Source of the DNA: Cristatella mucedo
Lineage: Eukaryota > Bryozoa > Phylactolaemata > Cristatellidae
Assembly (NCBI GenBank): GCA_009760855.2
Contig: WPIO01000024.1
Location: forward strand, 2,765,001 to 2,829,000
Direction of reading: 5' to 3'
DNA: 64,000 nucleotides
The notes under the pieces were generated by a model that saw only the letters and a program-made list of their open reading frames with translations, made no database searches and was not told the origin of the DNA. Both the position numbers and the translations under genes were made by a program. Below, one piece after another: positions 1 through 11,530 of the stretch. Numbering within the stretch: the first letter of the stretch is position 1; each line of letters starts with the position of its first letter.

Positions 1-1095
1 GCCGTATAGCAGTAAGCCTTTCGCAGTGTATATTTTTTATAATTTTCAAGCTAAAGCAAGGAATAAAAAGTTCCATAATGCTGTCTGCTCAGGGAAGTGC
101 TAAGATAACTCGGCAGATGCGAACGAGCTGATGCCGAAGTAAAGTGTGAAAGAGCTTGTGAATTGAAGGCGATTTACCTTTCCAAGTGATTGATAAGGCT
201 TGAGCAGAGAATCAAATAGCAGCTCAACGCATAAATGCATACTAGCTCATGCCCGTTAAAAAATGTCGGGACATTTCAGCGAAGCCTTACAATGGGGGTT
301 TGGGTGTCCGCTGATCTAGCGATGCGCCCTGCGCCTGGATGGTGAGCCCGTCCTACAGTCGAGCAACTACTCAGTGCCAAGGCCTAGGTCATGAAGCTCT
401 CGCATGTTTTGCCTTATTCTAAGTGAAGCACTCTCGGAGCTTGAATAGACAAAACTCCTGGGGTTTTTCTTCCGTCTCTCCCTGTTGCAGTTTGTCGTAT
501 GCGACGGTGCTGTTGAGCCGCGTAGTGGGGCCCAGTGGGAGACTTCCCTTTTTCACTTTTTTCTCTCGTTGATGTCTGTAATAGGTTCAATTCCCTCATA
601 TTCTTTTAGCGTTGCTCCTGTTCGCTCCCAATTTATTGCTATTAGAACTAGACGGTCAACAATGGCGGGCGGAAAGCCCTCAGGCAATGTATGGAAATCG
701 TGAACATACAATCACCCGTGACAATAATATCACGGAAAATCCCAACTTTTGCTTTGAAGGCGGCACGAGTGTTCAATGACCTAGTTGTCGATCTGGCCTC
801 ACTGACTACCAAGCTTAAGAGTTCTTAGTCGTCAGCAAAAGATAGTGAGGCAGCTGTCAGTCGTGGGTGAGGAACATTCGGACGGGCCAACATTGCTTAA
901 ATTTTTGTAAGTATACAATGTGTCCGCCCGAGAAAATAACGATCAGATTGTATTTATGCATGTTCATCTCTCACAAAAGATCGGTAAAGCACACAACTTC
1001 CGCCCGGTTATGTTCACCCTGGCGGCTTTCTAATGCGCCAACTCAGCTGGCCAAAGCATAGGCGGCAGCAAAGCGCAGGCAGCGCCAGTACTCAC
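1..1095. other. sequence beyond the last candidate exon
   Basis: No repeat family or convincing gene is seen. A 20-nt segment at 291-310 on the minus strand has splice-like borders (gctagatcag, then CATT/GTAAGG) and a fitting phase, but is too short to call. Confidence 0.4.
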
Positions 1096-1137
1096 TTCGG
1101 GCGAAAGCAAAGGGGGTCACAGGGTAAAGAGCGAAAC
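1096..1137 (-). CDS. possible microexon near the 3' side of the gene
   Basis: This is a 42-nt segment, again in phase 1 to 1, with an acceptor ending ctccagcag and a strong donor (CCGAA, then GTGAGT). In the required frame it reads FALYPVTPFAFAR. No cysteines or domain pattern are visible. It is kept only because of splice sites and phase. Confidence 0.22.
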
Positions 1138-2540
1138 CTGCTGGAGTGCCATGGCCACTCTTAAAAAAAAACCTTTTAAGTTCGTAGTGCTGTGGAGAGT
1201 TATAGCTTTTCCGTACTTAATTTCAAATATCAGAATGCATCTATAAGCTGCAAATTCAAATTTGCAAACTATCTTCTGCAGTCAAAATATGTCTAGTTAT
1301 ACATAGATTTAGATACAGTTTCTGGTTGAAAATATCTCACAGCTGAAAACGTAAATGGCACAATAATTAGTGAGCTCTAAAACTAAAAATTTTGACCAAT
1401 TGCTAATGTTGCACCTCATGGAATTGCAAAGAAAATGAAGGAATTATGCAAACAGCCCATTTTATTTAAGCTTAATATCTAGCAGCTTTTAGTAGAGTTG
1501 TATTTCAAATTTGTCTTTCTGTCCTAGCCGCTCACTTAATTTAGTACCATATAGCGCAAATCAACGTTTAATCTATTTCAAGCATCTTTAGAAAATCGCT
1601 TGCCTTTTTGGTTACATTTCTAGATTATAGATAACTCGTGAATAATTCAAATAATTTGAAAAATAACTTGAATTAGCAAACACATGCCGCGATGGTTTCG
1701 CCTAGTGGTTAAGGTGCTCGGCCAGACCAAGGTCTAGCTGATGAAGGCTCTAGCCCCGTGGCATATGTGAAGCACGTGACAGAAAAGAGATTAAGTTCTC
1801 TTATTGTGCTATGCAAATGAATTATATTGTTTTCATTTATATTATGCCATGGACGCTCGACTAAATAGAGCGATTAAATAGAGCGTGGAAAAATTGAAGC
1901 CATTTGGAAGACCCAAAGATACTCGATTACATTTTTCGAGCAGCTCTAGCGTACTGTATAAACACTTTGCTAGCCAATATATTTTGGATGTGGCAGATCT
2001 TATTGGTTTTTAAAAAGCCTACTGGCGCCACTTTGCTTCAGCTCGAACGCGACATAAACTAATGAGCTTGAAAAACTGCAATTCCAGGATGCCGTTGCCA
2101 TTGCACTCGTTACTTTGTCTGAATCGATTCGTCACTAACAAGGACGCGGCAGGAATTGGGGCATCATAAGGTGGGCTTTAAATCATGGACCAACCAACAA
2201 CCCATCGTTGATCGATGCATTCACATATGCTACTGGCATACCCAGAACAATGTGACTGGCGCGGAAAATACGAATGGATCGTTCTGTTGACAGGAATAGG
2301 GCAGATAAATAGCTAAAGGAATGCATTCTATTGGTAAGTGAAACACCACGGTTGCATATCATGATCAGTAAGCAGAGTCAACGTGACTAGCCACCATTGC
2401 AGGCTTTTAACACAGACCTGCAGCGTCACATGACCCATGGTTTGATCAGGCTTTACCATTGTGCAATGTAACTGCAGAGAGTAAAACTTCAAAAGAGTTA
2501 CTCACGCTTTTCTCCTGAAGTGTCGGCGACTGAAACTTAC
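1138..2540. other. intron-like tract
   Basis: It holds one SINE-A at 1689-1830. The remainder is AT-rich sequence with no recognised feature. Confidence 0.4.
1689..1830 (+). mobile_element. SINE-A (tRNA-derived, L2-type tail)
   Basis: The copy begins with an A-box-like head (gcctagtggttaaggtgctcgg), then a degraded B box (aaggctctagccc). It ends with the agagattaagttctctt stem and atgcaaatgaattata. Confidence 0.8.
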
Positions 2541-2582
2541 TGATTGCGCCGGTGCAGGTGGAAGAATTTTTCAGACAGCATT
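2541..2582 (-). CDS. candidate microexon: Cys-Cys segment
   Basis: This is a 42-nt segment in phase 1 to 1, with acceptor aaatattttgcag and donor AATCA, then GTAAGT. In the phase dictated by the preceding exon it reads CCLKNSSTCTGAI, which supplies three more cysteines and an NSS sequon. It would provide the missing sixth cysteine of the LDLa-like module. It is short, so confidence is moderate. Confidence 0.4.
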
Positions 2583-3244
2583 CTGCAAAATATTTATTTG
2601 ATGACTGAGGTTTGAATGTTTACCAGAAGTCAAGGCCAAAGGTTAAGAGCATTAATAGACACCGATGGAATCCTCTAAAAATCTGAGAGTGAATATCAGT
2701 CAGCAGTGATTGAAACTTAATACAAGGTAAAGCTGCTCAAACGTAATGGATTGAGCACTCGATTGGAATTTTAGTTGAAAATTAAATTGTCATCGCAATA
2801 TTTAATCAAAAGGTGTCACAAATAAAAAAAACTTGACATAAAAAGATGCTTAAGCCACTCCCTCAGCTTTTAGAGAGCAATTAATTTAATGAAGATGTAA
2901 ACCGATGCTAGATGAGCACTGGTAGCACTAAGAGACATTGTGACGCGAACAGTGATTGGCATCTACCCAGTAAAGCTTGATTTGTGTTAGAAAATTACTC
3001 ACTTGAATATACCAGAGGTGTATTTAAGAGTGGACAGGACGTAAGAAATTAGCCCAAATTTAAAATGAGTACCGTACGAAATAAAGCATCCTGAGCATGC
3101 AGGCATCAATCTTCCGAGGAATTACTCAGAAGAGTTTTATCCGGCGTCAAAGGCTTTCCGCCAGGCACACCACTTCCACCAAAGACTCGCATAAGGCTGT
3201 TTTGAGTTTGAAAAAGTAAACAACGGTATTATAGAGATAGATTG

Positions 3245-3405
3245 GTGGGCCGTGATGGCACACTAGGTAAGGCAGTTGCATTTCACGACCTCGGTCCCGA
3301 GGTCGTGGGTTCTAATCCTGTTGTGGATGATTCTTTATCGCTGCTGAAAGTCGTGGTGATATCCGTAAAGGTTCTACTATCACTATAAAAAAGAGGCTGT
3401 TAAAC
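3245..3405 (+). mobile_element. SINE-B (tRNA-derived)
   Basis: The copy holds an A-box-like tggcacactaggtaaggc, then the palindrome cacgacctcggtcccgaggtcgtg, B box gggttctaatcc and body cgtggtgatatccgtaaagg. The aggctgttaaa end is followed by an AT-rich tail. Confidence 0.85.
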
Positions 3406-3610
3406 AAAATAGTAATTATTTATTCAAAAAATTATGTTAGCGTTTAGTTTTAGCAAACCAAACATAATGATATTATATTACAACGATCAAATTTTATCTT
3501 AAATTGTAAGATATGTGATATTTATTAAAGGTGAATGCCTGTCGCTTAGTGTTCTAAGAGAATTCATCTCTTGCCCAGTGCTTTATAACTCACAGCTAGG
3601 GAATAATTGA

Positions 3611-4507
3611 CTCAAAATTGGCTCTGCCAGCATATCTCCTGTCGAATCAGTTCGAAATTAGGTGTCATATTCCAAAGCGACCTCTCGTTAGACGACCATA
3701 TCAGCTCCACAGTCAAATCTGCCTTTTTTAAGCTTCATAACATTGCTAAGATTCGGGCTTGTTTAGATAAGGATACCACGTCTAAGTTGGTCCATGCATT
3801 CGTAACATCTCGTCTCGACTTCTGCAACTCACTGCTTACTGGCCTACCAGCATGTGTGATCAGGCGATTGCAGCTGGTGCAAACATCTGCAGCCAGGCTT
3901 GTCTGTCGTGAACGTCGCAGTTGCCATATTACTCCACTTCTCGAAAACCTGCACTGGCTACCAGTCAAGCAACGGATTGACTTCAAGGTTTTGTCGCTAA
4001 CTTTTAGGTCATTTCATTCTACGGCTCTAGCCTATCTCTCCGACATACTCCCCCATCAGGCCAAGCATTGTGCCACCCGCTTTTCGGAATCCAACAGTCT
4101 AGAAATACCTTGTACAAACCTTAAATCCCTTGGATATCGTGCATTTAGTTCGTATGCTCCCAAAGCCTGGAACTCCCTCCCGACCTGCGTCAGAACATCC
4201 CCTGAGCTGACCACATTTAAAAGGAACTTAAAAACACCTATTTAGGACAGCATTTAGTGGGTCCCTCTGATTCGTCCTTGATGTGCTTATGCGTGCTGAC
4301 ACTGTGCATGCTGCCACTAACCACATTTGCATGCTGACCATGTGCATGTCACCCCTAACCATATTATTCATTATGTTTGTTTTTCAAGCATGATTTTACT
4401 TACCATTCAATTGCATTTGCCTTCACAGCAAATGTAAAGCGCCTAGAAAGAGATTAAGTTCTCTGAGGGCGCTTTATCAAGTACATTGTTATTATTATTG
4501 TTATTAA
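3611..4507 (+). mobile_element. L2-1 LINE 3' fragment
   Basis: This is a 5'-truncated plus-strand copy. Its C-terminal RT frame is open for about 200 codons (3607-4245) and includes DKDTTSKLVHAFVTSRLDF and LENLHWLPVKQRIDFKVL. The 3' UTR, hairpin and an (ATT)n/GTT tail follow to 4507. Confidence 0.9.
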
Positions 4508-4977
4508 TTGCTCAGATTTAGTATCATGTCGGGTAGTAAGCATGCACAAGCAAACGATTACCTTGCTTACGCCAGCATGCTAAAGCCAGCACTGGACATG
4601 AGAAAATTTGTAAACATCGCTGCCTGGGCTCTGTAAGTAAGCATTAGTAATAGCATTCAGTTGGCGAACTTCCGATTGCATTCATTAGGAAGTTTTGCAC
4701 TTAGCGCAATTTAAGGATTACAAAAGTTAAGAGTTCCAGTAATGAGAAGCAGCGTCTATGGCTAATCGAACGACCTACTAATTCATCGCGCTCTACAAAC
4801 CTAGAAGAAAGCGAGCGAATCGTCATTGGAAGTGCTGCTATTTGATAAGCTAGCCTTGTTGTACAGCCAAGTGCTCATCCGAAATCAACCAGAACGACAA
4901 TAAACTTGCAGGCTGCTAGTCGTCACCGGCCAGTGCATGCGAATATCACTAATGAGACACCACTGAGTGAAACTTAC

Positions 4978-5103
4978 CTTTGGTTTCATTGGTTATGCAG
5001 TTAGCGTATTCAGAATTGCACTTCTTATCATTTTTAATGCATGTTCGATCCCAGAAAAATGAAGACGGACAAAAAAAGAATCCGTTATCGCAGAAGTCTT
5101 TCA
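4978..5103 (-). CDS. exon: LDLa-like cysteine-rich module
   Basis: This is a 126-nt minus-strand exon, symmetric in phase 1 to 1. The acceptor is tgctactttttttag and the donor is a perfect AAAG, then GTAAGT. It encodes one module with cysteines at codons 4, 11, 21, 28 and 35 (DFCDNGFFFC, then RTCIKNDKKC, then ANC). The C-x6-C, C-I-x5-C and exon-phase features resemble an LDL-receptor class A repeat. The acidic calcium cage (DxSDE) is absent, and the sixth Cys would come from the next exon, which starts with Cys-Cys. Symmetric phase-1 exons are typical of shuffled extracellular modules. Confidence 0.6.
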
Positions 5104-6203
5104 CTAAAAAAAGTAGCATAGGATGGAGAGTGTCGACAACCACATGTTCATGCTAGTGAAGAAAATACGGAAATGTACAGTAAGCCAAACATTGAAGGTA
5201 AAATAGCCATTCAATTAGTATTCATAAAAAAATCGGATATATACTGCATTTGCTATCGTTTCACTTATCACGAAGAGGTAAATAGTCCTTAATAATAAGT
5301 CAAAGCAAGAGTTTCATCGTTACAGACAAAAGCTTATGGCAGCGAAGAAATAATAAATTGAGATTGTAACTGTGATTGAATTTTCGAAGCTTCAGATGTG
5401 TTATTGCGGTAAGAATATAATCATTTTCGAGCCGCATTAGGTCAAAGGAATTTTTCGTGAAGCAGCAATTCTCGAGTGCAGCTGCCAAAAGTTTCTCTAT
5501 CGGTCAGTTAATAATTATTCATGAAAAATCACTCTAGGGGCTTCCTGAAAAACTGAGCCCTCAAGACCAAAAATTGCGCTGCGTTCAGCTTAAGCTTAGT
5601 GCTTATTGTCAAGAAAATCCTGGCTTGACTTAATGGAAACTATGCACCGGTGCTCACAGGCAAAGAGCGTTTTTTTCTTGGGAAATAGGAAGAAATTGGT
5701 TGCTATTCAGAAATTGGGTAGCCCAACCCTCAAGCAGTGCTCCACAAACATATATAGGGTTTGAGTGTCTCGTTCAAATTTGACATTTACCCGATGACCG
5801 CATCAACTTGACAAAACATCTGTGGACTACTCTATGACTACATTGCAAAAATTTAGGTTTGGATACAAGAGGATAACAGAATCAAGCTGGTTCATAAATT
5901 GGTGACACACCGACTAAACATATATAACGCACTACTCCACGGCCTTCTACTATTCTCGCAGGTAAGAAAGTCAAACGTGGTTTCTGTGGCTGTGATATTT
6001 TTACTTTTTTTCCGTTGAAGTACTTTGTAGCTTTATTTTCGCTTGCAATCTTCGCTAGATACCGACACATCATTATTAATATTATTGCTGTTCTTATTGG
6101 AGAGAGATTTAACGCCAGAGGGCAGCTGGTTGCACCTCACGACCCTTGTCGAGCGTACGAAATCCTGCCACAGGCAAAAGTAAATCTTCCAATCTGGTAT
6201 TAC
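5104..6203. other. intron between exons at 6204 and 5103
   Basis: No repeat or gene is recognised. The tract is AT-rich with scattered short open frames. Confidence 0.5.
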
Positions 6204-6268
6204 CATAAAGACCCTCACTAGTTCGAATAGCGACACAAAACGTACAATTTATGTGGACCCAGCACTCG
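6204..6268 (-). CDS. exon: short cysteine-rich segment
   Basis: This is a 65-nt minus-strand exon in phase 2 to 1, with a very good acceptor (gtttcgtttccgtttag) and donor TTATG, then GTAATA. The 21 codons read ECWVHINCTFCVAIRTSEGL and one Tyr. It is the only segment I found that joins the ADAMTS-type module exon (ending in phase 2) to the next exon (needing phase 1). Three cysteines in a short stretch fit a disulphide-rich ectodomain. No named domain could be assigned. Confidence 0.45.
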
Positions 6269-7009
6269 CTAAACGGAAACGAAACAACGCACGACATCCT
6301 GCAGGCAGCGCTAACGACTGCCCCACATCTTAAAAAGAGTGTGATGAATTGCTGCACGTTACGCCTGATGCGGCAGGCAACTTCCGGCAGGCTCATTTAC
6401 GTGCGCGCAGCAAGCAGCTCACGCTCCAAGCGGATCAGAGGTCAGCCGTTAACTGGTAGAGTGAGTTGGCGATCAGCTGCTTTAGTAGCTTTGCCTATCG
6501 AGCGGCCGAAGAGCATTAGCAGCTATTGCTTCCACTGGCTACTTGGCTAATAAGTAATTGACGGCGTAATGAACCAGCCCTAGGATCGGGCTAAGAAAGT
6601 GTGAGCACCTTGCCTCCAGTCGGCCATCAAGGGGGGAGGAGGGGCAAGCACCAATGGAGATGACTCACAGCTCATCGGTTTGGCATATTAAAATCCAGCT
6701 TAGCTGCACAGTGCGCTCAAGCTTTAAAAAGAAAATCTCGGTAAATTGCTTGTGTGCTATTTCACTCTGCCCTGTCTTAGCAGCCTCCTCTCAAAGTGAT
6801 GCCACCCACATCGCGCGCGTGCGAGAAGCAAAGCCTAATTGGTTAAATTAACGATGATCGCGAGTCTTTTGAACACTGTAAAACGTGTGCAATTCCAGTG
6901 TTACATTTTAGCGAGGAAAATACTTTTGAATGAACTGCCCGAGCAAGTACGTAAAGGTATATTCCAATCCATTACACTAGCTAGCATACACCAGTACTCT
7001 TTTTGTCTT

Positions 7010-7095
7010 GCTGCGAGTTGTAATGCATATGAATATAGATTGAGTACCCTTAGGATGCTATTCAAACAAGATATCGTAATTATTATTGTTATCAT
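7010..7095 (+). repeat. degenerate L2-1-like tail
   Basis: The order of gtaatgcat, agattgagt...cctta and (ATT)n matches a decayed L2-1 3' end. The hairpin stems no longer pair fully. Confidence 0.4.
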
Positions 7096-8364
7096 TTTGT
7101 TACCAGAGCCCTCGGCAGTGCGGACAGTTGGATAATTAAGGAAGGGTGCAAGCCAATAAATGATAGGAATACACTATTCATAATGATTGGCAGTTTATAT
7201 GAACTCAGAACGAACTAAAGCTCTACCCTGGCACTATAAAACTCTGTTCAAGAGAATCAATATCAAAGGGTTAGTGACTACAGGCTATCAAGCATGCAAA
7301 AGCAAGCGACAACCACGCTTAGGGCAGCGCGCTAAAGCAAGCATGAAGACACTAAAGGCCGCCACTTAGTAAGACATCAGGCCAGAAATATACACCAGTC
7401 ATGCAAAGGCAAGCGCTCAGAGCGAGTACAAATAAAAAGGGCAAGCTCAGTGGAACGGAGGCAAAGCTGATCGCAACAGAAGCGCCTAAATCTAAGGCCT
7501 AAAGAGAGAATAGTCATTGCAATTAGCGACCTTACTCGGAGTCAAGTTTCAGTCTTTGCTGCATACGAGCGATAGGCTCGAACACACAAACGCTTACATT
7601 TAGTAGGAGAGACGGCGATACGAAAAGTAGATGCTTAATGGCGGCGGGGGGGAGTTGCAAAAGCTCACCGGAGGAGAAAATAATTCGACTAGATAGGCTG
7701 GTACAAGTGAGTGACGCGTAAGTCAGAGAAGTGATCTTTAAATCGATTCGAGCTTGATAGGGAGCCAGGAAATCTCTAACCTAGGGCTATGTATGGTTCG
7801 GCAGATCCGCCATTGGTTACAGACCCAACGGGACGGCGAGTTTAGCCACAATGTTAGGCTATCAAGAGCGCAGGCAAGGGAGTCATGAACACAAGGTAAT
7901 TCAATATTCTAGACACCCAATGTAAAAACGCGTACACTAGTTTATCTGGAATACTTCAGTGTATAAAGCCCCGACTCTGCCGATGCACTCTAGCTGAAAG
8001 TAGGTCAAATTTTCAGTAGAGGAAATTGTGCTAGTAGAATGGAGCGTCTCTTTAGAATGGCGCTCCCACATTAGCAGCATGCGTCATGAAAAGGATGGTA
8101 AATGGACCAATCTTGAGGGTAATGTCTTCCAAGTCTAGCACCATACTGTTTTTGCCCCAGAAATAATAGGCTGGTCTCACCATCACCATCAGGATTAAGG
8201 AAATACATAGCCACGTTAATGCCAACGTTGCCCACGATGCAGGCTGGAAAGCAAGTGAACGAGTCAGATGAGCAGTGATGCCGAGAGAGAGTGGAAGTGG
8301 AAGTAGAAATGAGAGTCATTGGTGTAGAAATGAAAGCCAAAACTGTAATTAGTGAAGATATGAG

Positions 8365-8366
<2 letters not shown>

Positions 8367-8410
<44 letters not shown>
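8367..8410. repeat. (GA)n microsatellite
   Basis: An uninterrupted AG dinucleotide run. Confidence 0.97.
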
Positions 8411-8412
<2 letters not shown>

Positions 8413-9476
8413 AAAAGTTATGTTACTACTGAACCTTTAGGTTTCCCATATATATTTAGGGCTCCATCGATTATCGAAAGCCACTTATATGTGCACCCTG
8501 GCATCTCTCACTGAGGTAGGATCCAGTTTAGCGCTGTACCAAAGTAACGTAAGCCTGTCAAATGCTGCTGATAGACACAGGAGTGTCAACAGAGAGGCTC
8601 TAGGCTGACTAGAATTGTATAGAATATCAATTGTAAGCCAGAAGAGAAGCGGTTTTCGTGAAATAGATTTCCGAAGCCGTTCTTATTTGGATATTTAACA
8701 GAGCGCGTTTCATCATCCACCAATAATCCAGTGATAACTTAAGTTATTGCGCCCTCCTTGAAGCATCGGGATTCCCTTTTAGTCCCTGTACTTTTCACTT
8801 TATAGCGATACGCTGCCAGTGTAATTGCCAAAGGCAGCCTAGATTTATATTTTCCATGCAAAAGTCACATGCTCTTGCTACGGCATATTTTCTGCCTTCT
8901 GACACCGCAGATTCAATGAAGTAACTTTAAGTTTTTGATTGTTGATATTCTCACTTGAACGGAAAATGGACATCTCAAGTTTAATGACGATAAGACGACG
9001 AGGTACACATCTAGTGTCTTTTGATAAAACTCAATAGATGAAACTCAACATTGGCTTCCGGCAGTCTATGGAATGATTAGTTCGTGTAATCATGGTAACA
9101 AGGTGTTCATCTTTAAGGATTACAAACACGAGTTGTTATAATCATCCTTCACTACTCACATGTCTGCAGCTAAGGATTGATTATTCGTATCATCACAGGG
9201 TGGTCAGCCATTGGTACTAAAGACATTAGTGAGTGCTCGTTCATAAAAAATATACTGGGTCAGCGTATGGAAGAGAATGACCATAGAAGAAAACGGGATC
9301 TACTCAGTCATTTGAACTACATATTAAGCACTCTCTCTCCTCTCTCTCACTAATAGTGACTTCAACTCTGCATATAATACATTATAAAAAATTAAATCAT
9401 ATTTAGTAGAAAATCCATCCCTACAAGCAAGCTCATTTAGTAAAGTTCATTAAAAATTAGATGACCTCCTAGCCTC

Positions 9477-9520
<44 letters not shown>

Positions 9521-9531
9521 GCGCGCGCGCG

Positions 9532-9562
<31 letters not shown>

Positions 9563-9623
9563 CTATATATATATATATATATATACATACATATATATAT
9601 ATATATATCTATATATATATATA
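9477..9623. repeat. compound (TA)n-(CA)n-(CG)n-(CA)n-(TA)n microsatellite
   Basis: Alternating purine-pyrimidine tract including acacac, gcgcgc and long tatata runs. Such sequence can adopt non-B forms. Confidence 0.97.
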
Positions 9624-9760
9624 CGTAGCGATAGGAGAGCCTAAATGGCTATTCCGCCGCTTGCAGCGTAAAATAAAGCGTAGCCTGCTGCAAGTCGATT
9701 CAACGATATGGATCGTGAAGTTCGAGCACATTGCTCGAAGGATGCCCTAAATGCCACTAA
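9624..9760 (-). mobile_element. SINE-B, decayed, next to an AT/CA microsatellite
   Basis: The segment gcgataggagagcctaaatggctattccgccgcttgcagcg matches the SINE-B body on the minus strand, followed by a decayed B box. Its tail end abuts the microsatellite. Confidence 0.55.
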
Positions 9761-9954
9761 CAAATTTAATATAAATAGAAGCAATGGCGCATACGCCTCG
9801 ACGGTATCGTAAATTGGACCCTTGGCCTCTGAAATTGCAGGCGAAAGTCAAACTAACTCACCAATAGGTAATAGTGCCCGGCAATTACGTAAAGGTAAAT
9901 TGTGTGCATAAAATGTCATATGCTGCAAGAAGGAGCAAAGACCAATAAGAAGTC

Positions 9955-10390
9955 CGAGGAGAGGTCGGACGTCCAAGGAGAGATCAGAGGTCAGAAGAGA
10001 GGTTAAAGGTCTAAGGAGAGATCGTAAGTTCGAGACGAGGTCAGAGGTCAGACGAGAGGTCTGAGGTGAGGTCAGAGGTCATTAGAGAGGTTATAAATAA
10101 ATAAATAAATAATTCATTTATATAGGTCCCCAAGAGAACTTAATCTCTATTCAGGCACTTCACATATGCCTCGGGGCTCGAGCCCACGACCTCAGTCGGG
10201 GCAAGCACCTTAACCGCTAGGCCAAACCAGTTATGAGGAGAGGTCGGGGGTCCGAGGAGAGGACTAATTTCCGAGGAGCGGTCGGAAGTCAGTGAAGAAG
10301 TTAGAAGTCCAAGTAGAGGTGGGGAGAGGTTATAGGTCCGTGGAGAGGTCGCATGTTCGAGGAGTGGTTAGAGGTCACAGGTCAGACAGA
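9955..10390. repeat. GAGGTC-type minisatellite
   Basis: Irregular units of roughly 20 bp built from gaggtc, agaggtc and ccgaggag are repeated on both sides of the inserted SINE-A. Two places give aggtca-g-aggtca exactly (10038-10050 and 10069-10081). Confidence 0.8.
10095..10234 (-). mobile_element. SINE-A inserted in a minisatellite
   Basis: This is a complete minus-strand copy with head, B box (ggggctcgagccc), hairpin tail and an (AAAT)n end. The direct repeat gttat flanks it at 10090-10094 and 10230-10234, and the host minisatellite continues on both sides. Confidence 0.88.
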
Positions 10391-10723
10391 GGTCGGCCAA
10401 AAGTTGGACGGCAGCTCCACAATGGAGAAAAGCCACTGATCGTAGGGCAGTCTTGCAAGGCGTAGCAATCGAATAAGTCGCCAAGTTCAAAGAAGCAAGA
10501 GAAAGAAATTTCGCGTTCTTTTATCTCGAGATGACTGGACCAGAAATGGCGGGTTACCAACTATTCACTTGCCACTTGGAGAGCACTATGGGCAGTCTAG
10601 TTACGAGAGAGAACAGTAGCTTGCATCCTCCGAAAGAGAGTCGTCGCTTGTCGTTGGGCAGCAGGCCGCGTGGTTTTTTGCATCAAAAGTCAACTTAGAG
10701 ACCATTCCAAGAAATCATAAGTA

Positions 10724-10744
10724 ATATATATATATATATATATA
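10724..10744. repeat. short (TA)n
   Basis: A simple run of about ten TA units. Confidence 0.95.
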
Positions 10745-11333
10745 AATACGTAAGTAATAAGTTGGCTTAGAGGCTCTTTCGACAGGATTTCAAAAGTAGA
10801 GTGATTATCTGCAATGAATTCCAGAGACCGTTGGCAAATCCGCAATTCGGTAGGCCGGCCGGAGTATCCTGGTCGAGATACTTCTTTATTCGCGGTTCGT
10901 AAAATATAACGGCTATTAACCAGCTTCATGATGAAATTACGACCAGGTGACATAGGGCTGAAGCCCTGTAGTATTCAGCTGTTTAGACTGTCAGAGAGGC
11001 AATGAGTAGGCAGCAGCTGCGCTCTAGACTCCGGGTCAAGCATTGCAGCGGCGGCACTCCGAGTGCCACTCGAGAGCTCTTGTGTATTCTTTGGCTAATT
11101 CTAAATGCCTGCAGCCGCTACCGTTGCTGTGACTAGGGAAATGCTACAAATGCCGCGTCTGCGGGCCTAGTGCAGTTAGAAAATGAAAGCCGCTACCCTA
11201 TTGGCAAGAATGCGAAGCTAGCGAAATCCTAAGCTAACTGTACCCGTTAGCGTAACTCAAAGTTGCTGAAAGTAACTATCCGGAAGATGATTGGCCCTTT
11301 AGAATTGAGCAATAGTCACACACAAAAATTCAC

Positions 11334-11530
11334 CTACATTCGCATGACGTTGGTGGCATGTCATCCGCACGAACGGCAGACGAACACTTTCCGAAGTTGC
11401 AAAACCCACGGTTGCTGCTTGAGCGACACGTCATTCCTTCAGGCGGTAGGAAGCCTGGAATTTCGAAGCAGGTCCCATTACTTCCTTTTAAACACTGCAC
11501 TTCTTTGCAAATCAAAGAAGTGGAAGAATT
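11334..11530 (-). CDS. exon: ADAMTS-type cysteine-rich module
   Basis: This is a 197-nt minus-strand exon in phase 0 to 2. The acceptor is ttgtgctttttag, preceded by an in-frame stop in the intron, and the donor is TGTAG, then GTGAAT. Its 65 codons contain LICKEVQCLKGSNGTC, then PPEGMTC and GFCNFGKC. This is the pattern C..v.C...NGtC.....P.GT.C.....C..GkC of the ADAMTS/ADAM cysteine-rich module (Pfam ADAM_CR_2 family, from memory). It is the clearest domain match outside the catalytic-like exons. It ends in a further C-x-C that runs into the next exon. A secreted or extracellular location is implied by the cysteine content. Confidence 0.75.

Larger units (their letters stand above)
2583..4977. 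other. intron between exons at 4978 and 2582
   Basis: It contains a SINE-B (3245-3405) and an L2-1 fragment (3611-4507). Nothing is recognised in 2583-3244 or 4508-4977. Confidence 0.5.
6269..11333. other. intron between exons at 11334 and 6268
   Basis: Contents are a decayed L2 tail (7010), a GA run (8367), a compound microsatellite (9477), a SINE-B remnant (9624) and a minisatellite with SINE-A (9955-10390). Nothing is recognised in 6269-7009, 7096-8366, 8411-9476 or 10391-11333. Confidence 0.5.

Noticed and set aside
6136-6200. Possible decayed SINE-B head (cacgacccttgtcgagcgtacgaaatcc)
   Set aside because: Similarity is confined to about 30 bp and it partly borders the exon at 6204-6268. 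Insufficient to annotate.
8071-8340. Minus-strand 89-codon frame with an acceptor-like cttgctttccag in the middle
   Set aside because: Its phase does not fit the exon chain and no domain is recognisable. The C-terminal half only vaguely resembles a protease segment.
10140-10225. tRNA-gene-like A and B boxes, also at other SINE sites such as 63720-63820
   Set aside because: They sit inside SINE-A or SINE-B copies and the surrounding sequence does not fold into a complete tRNA cloverleaf, so no tRNA genes are called.
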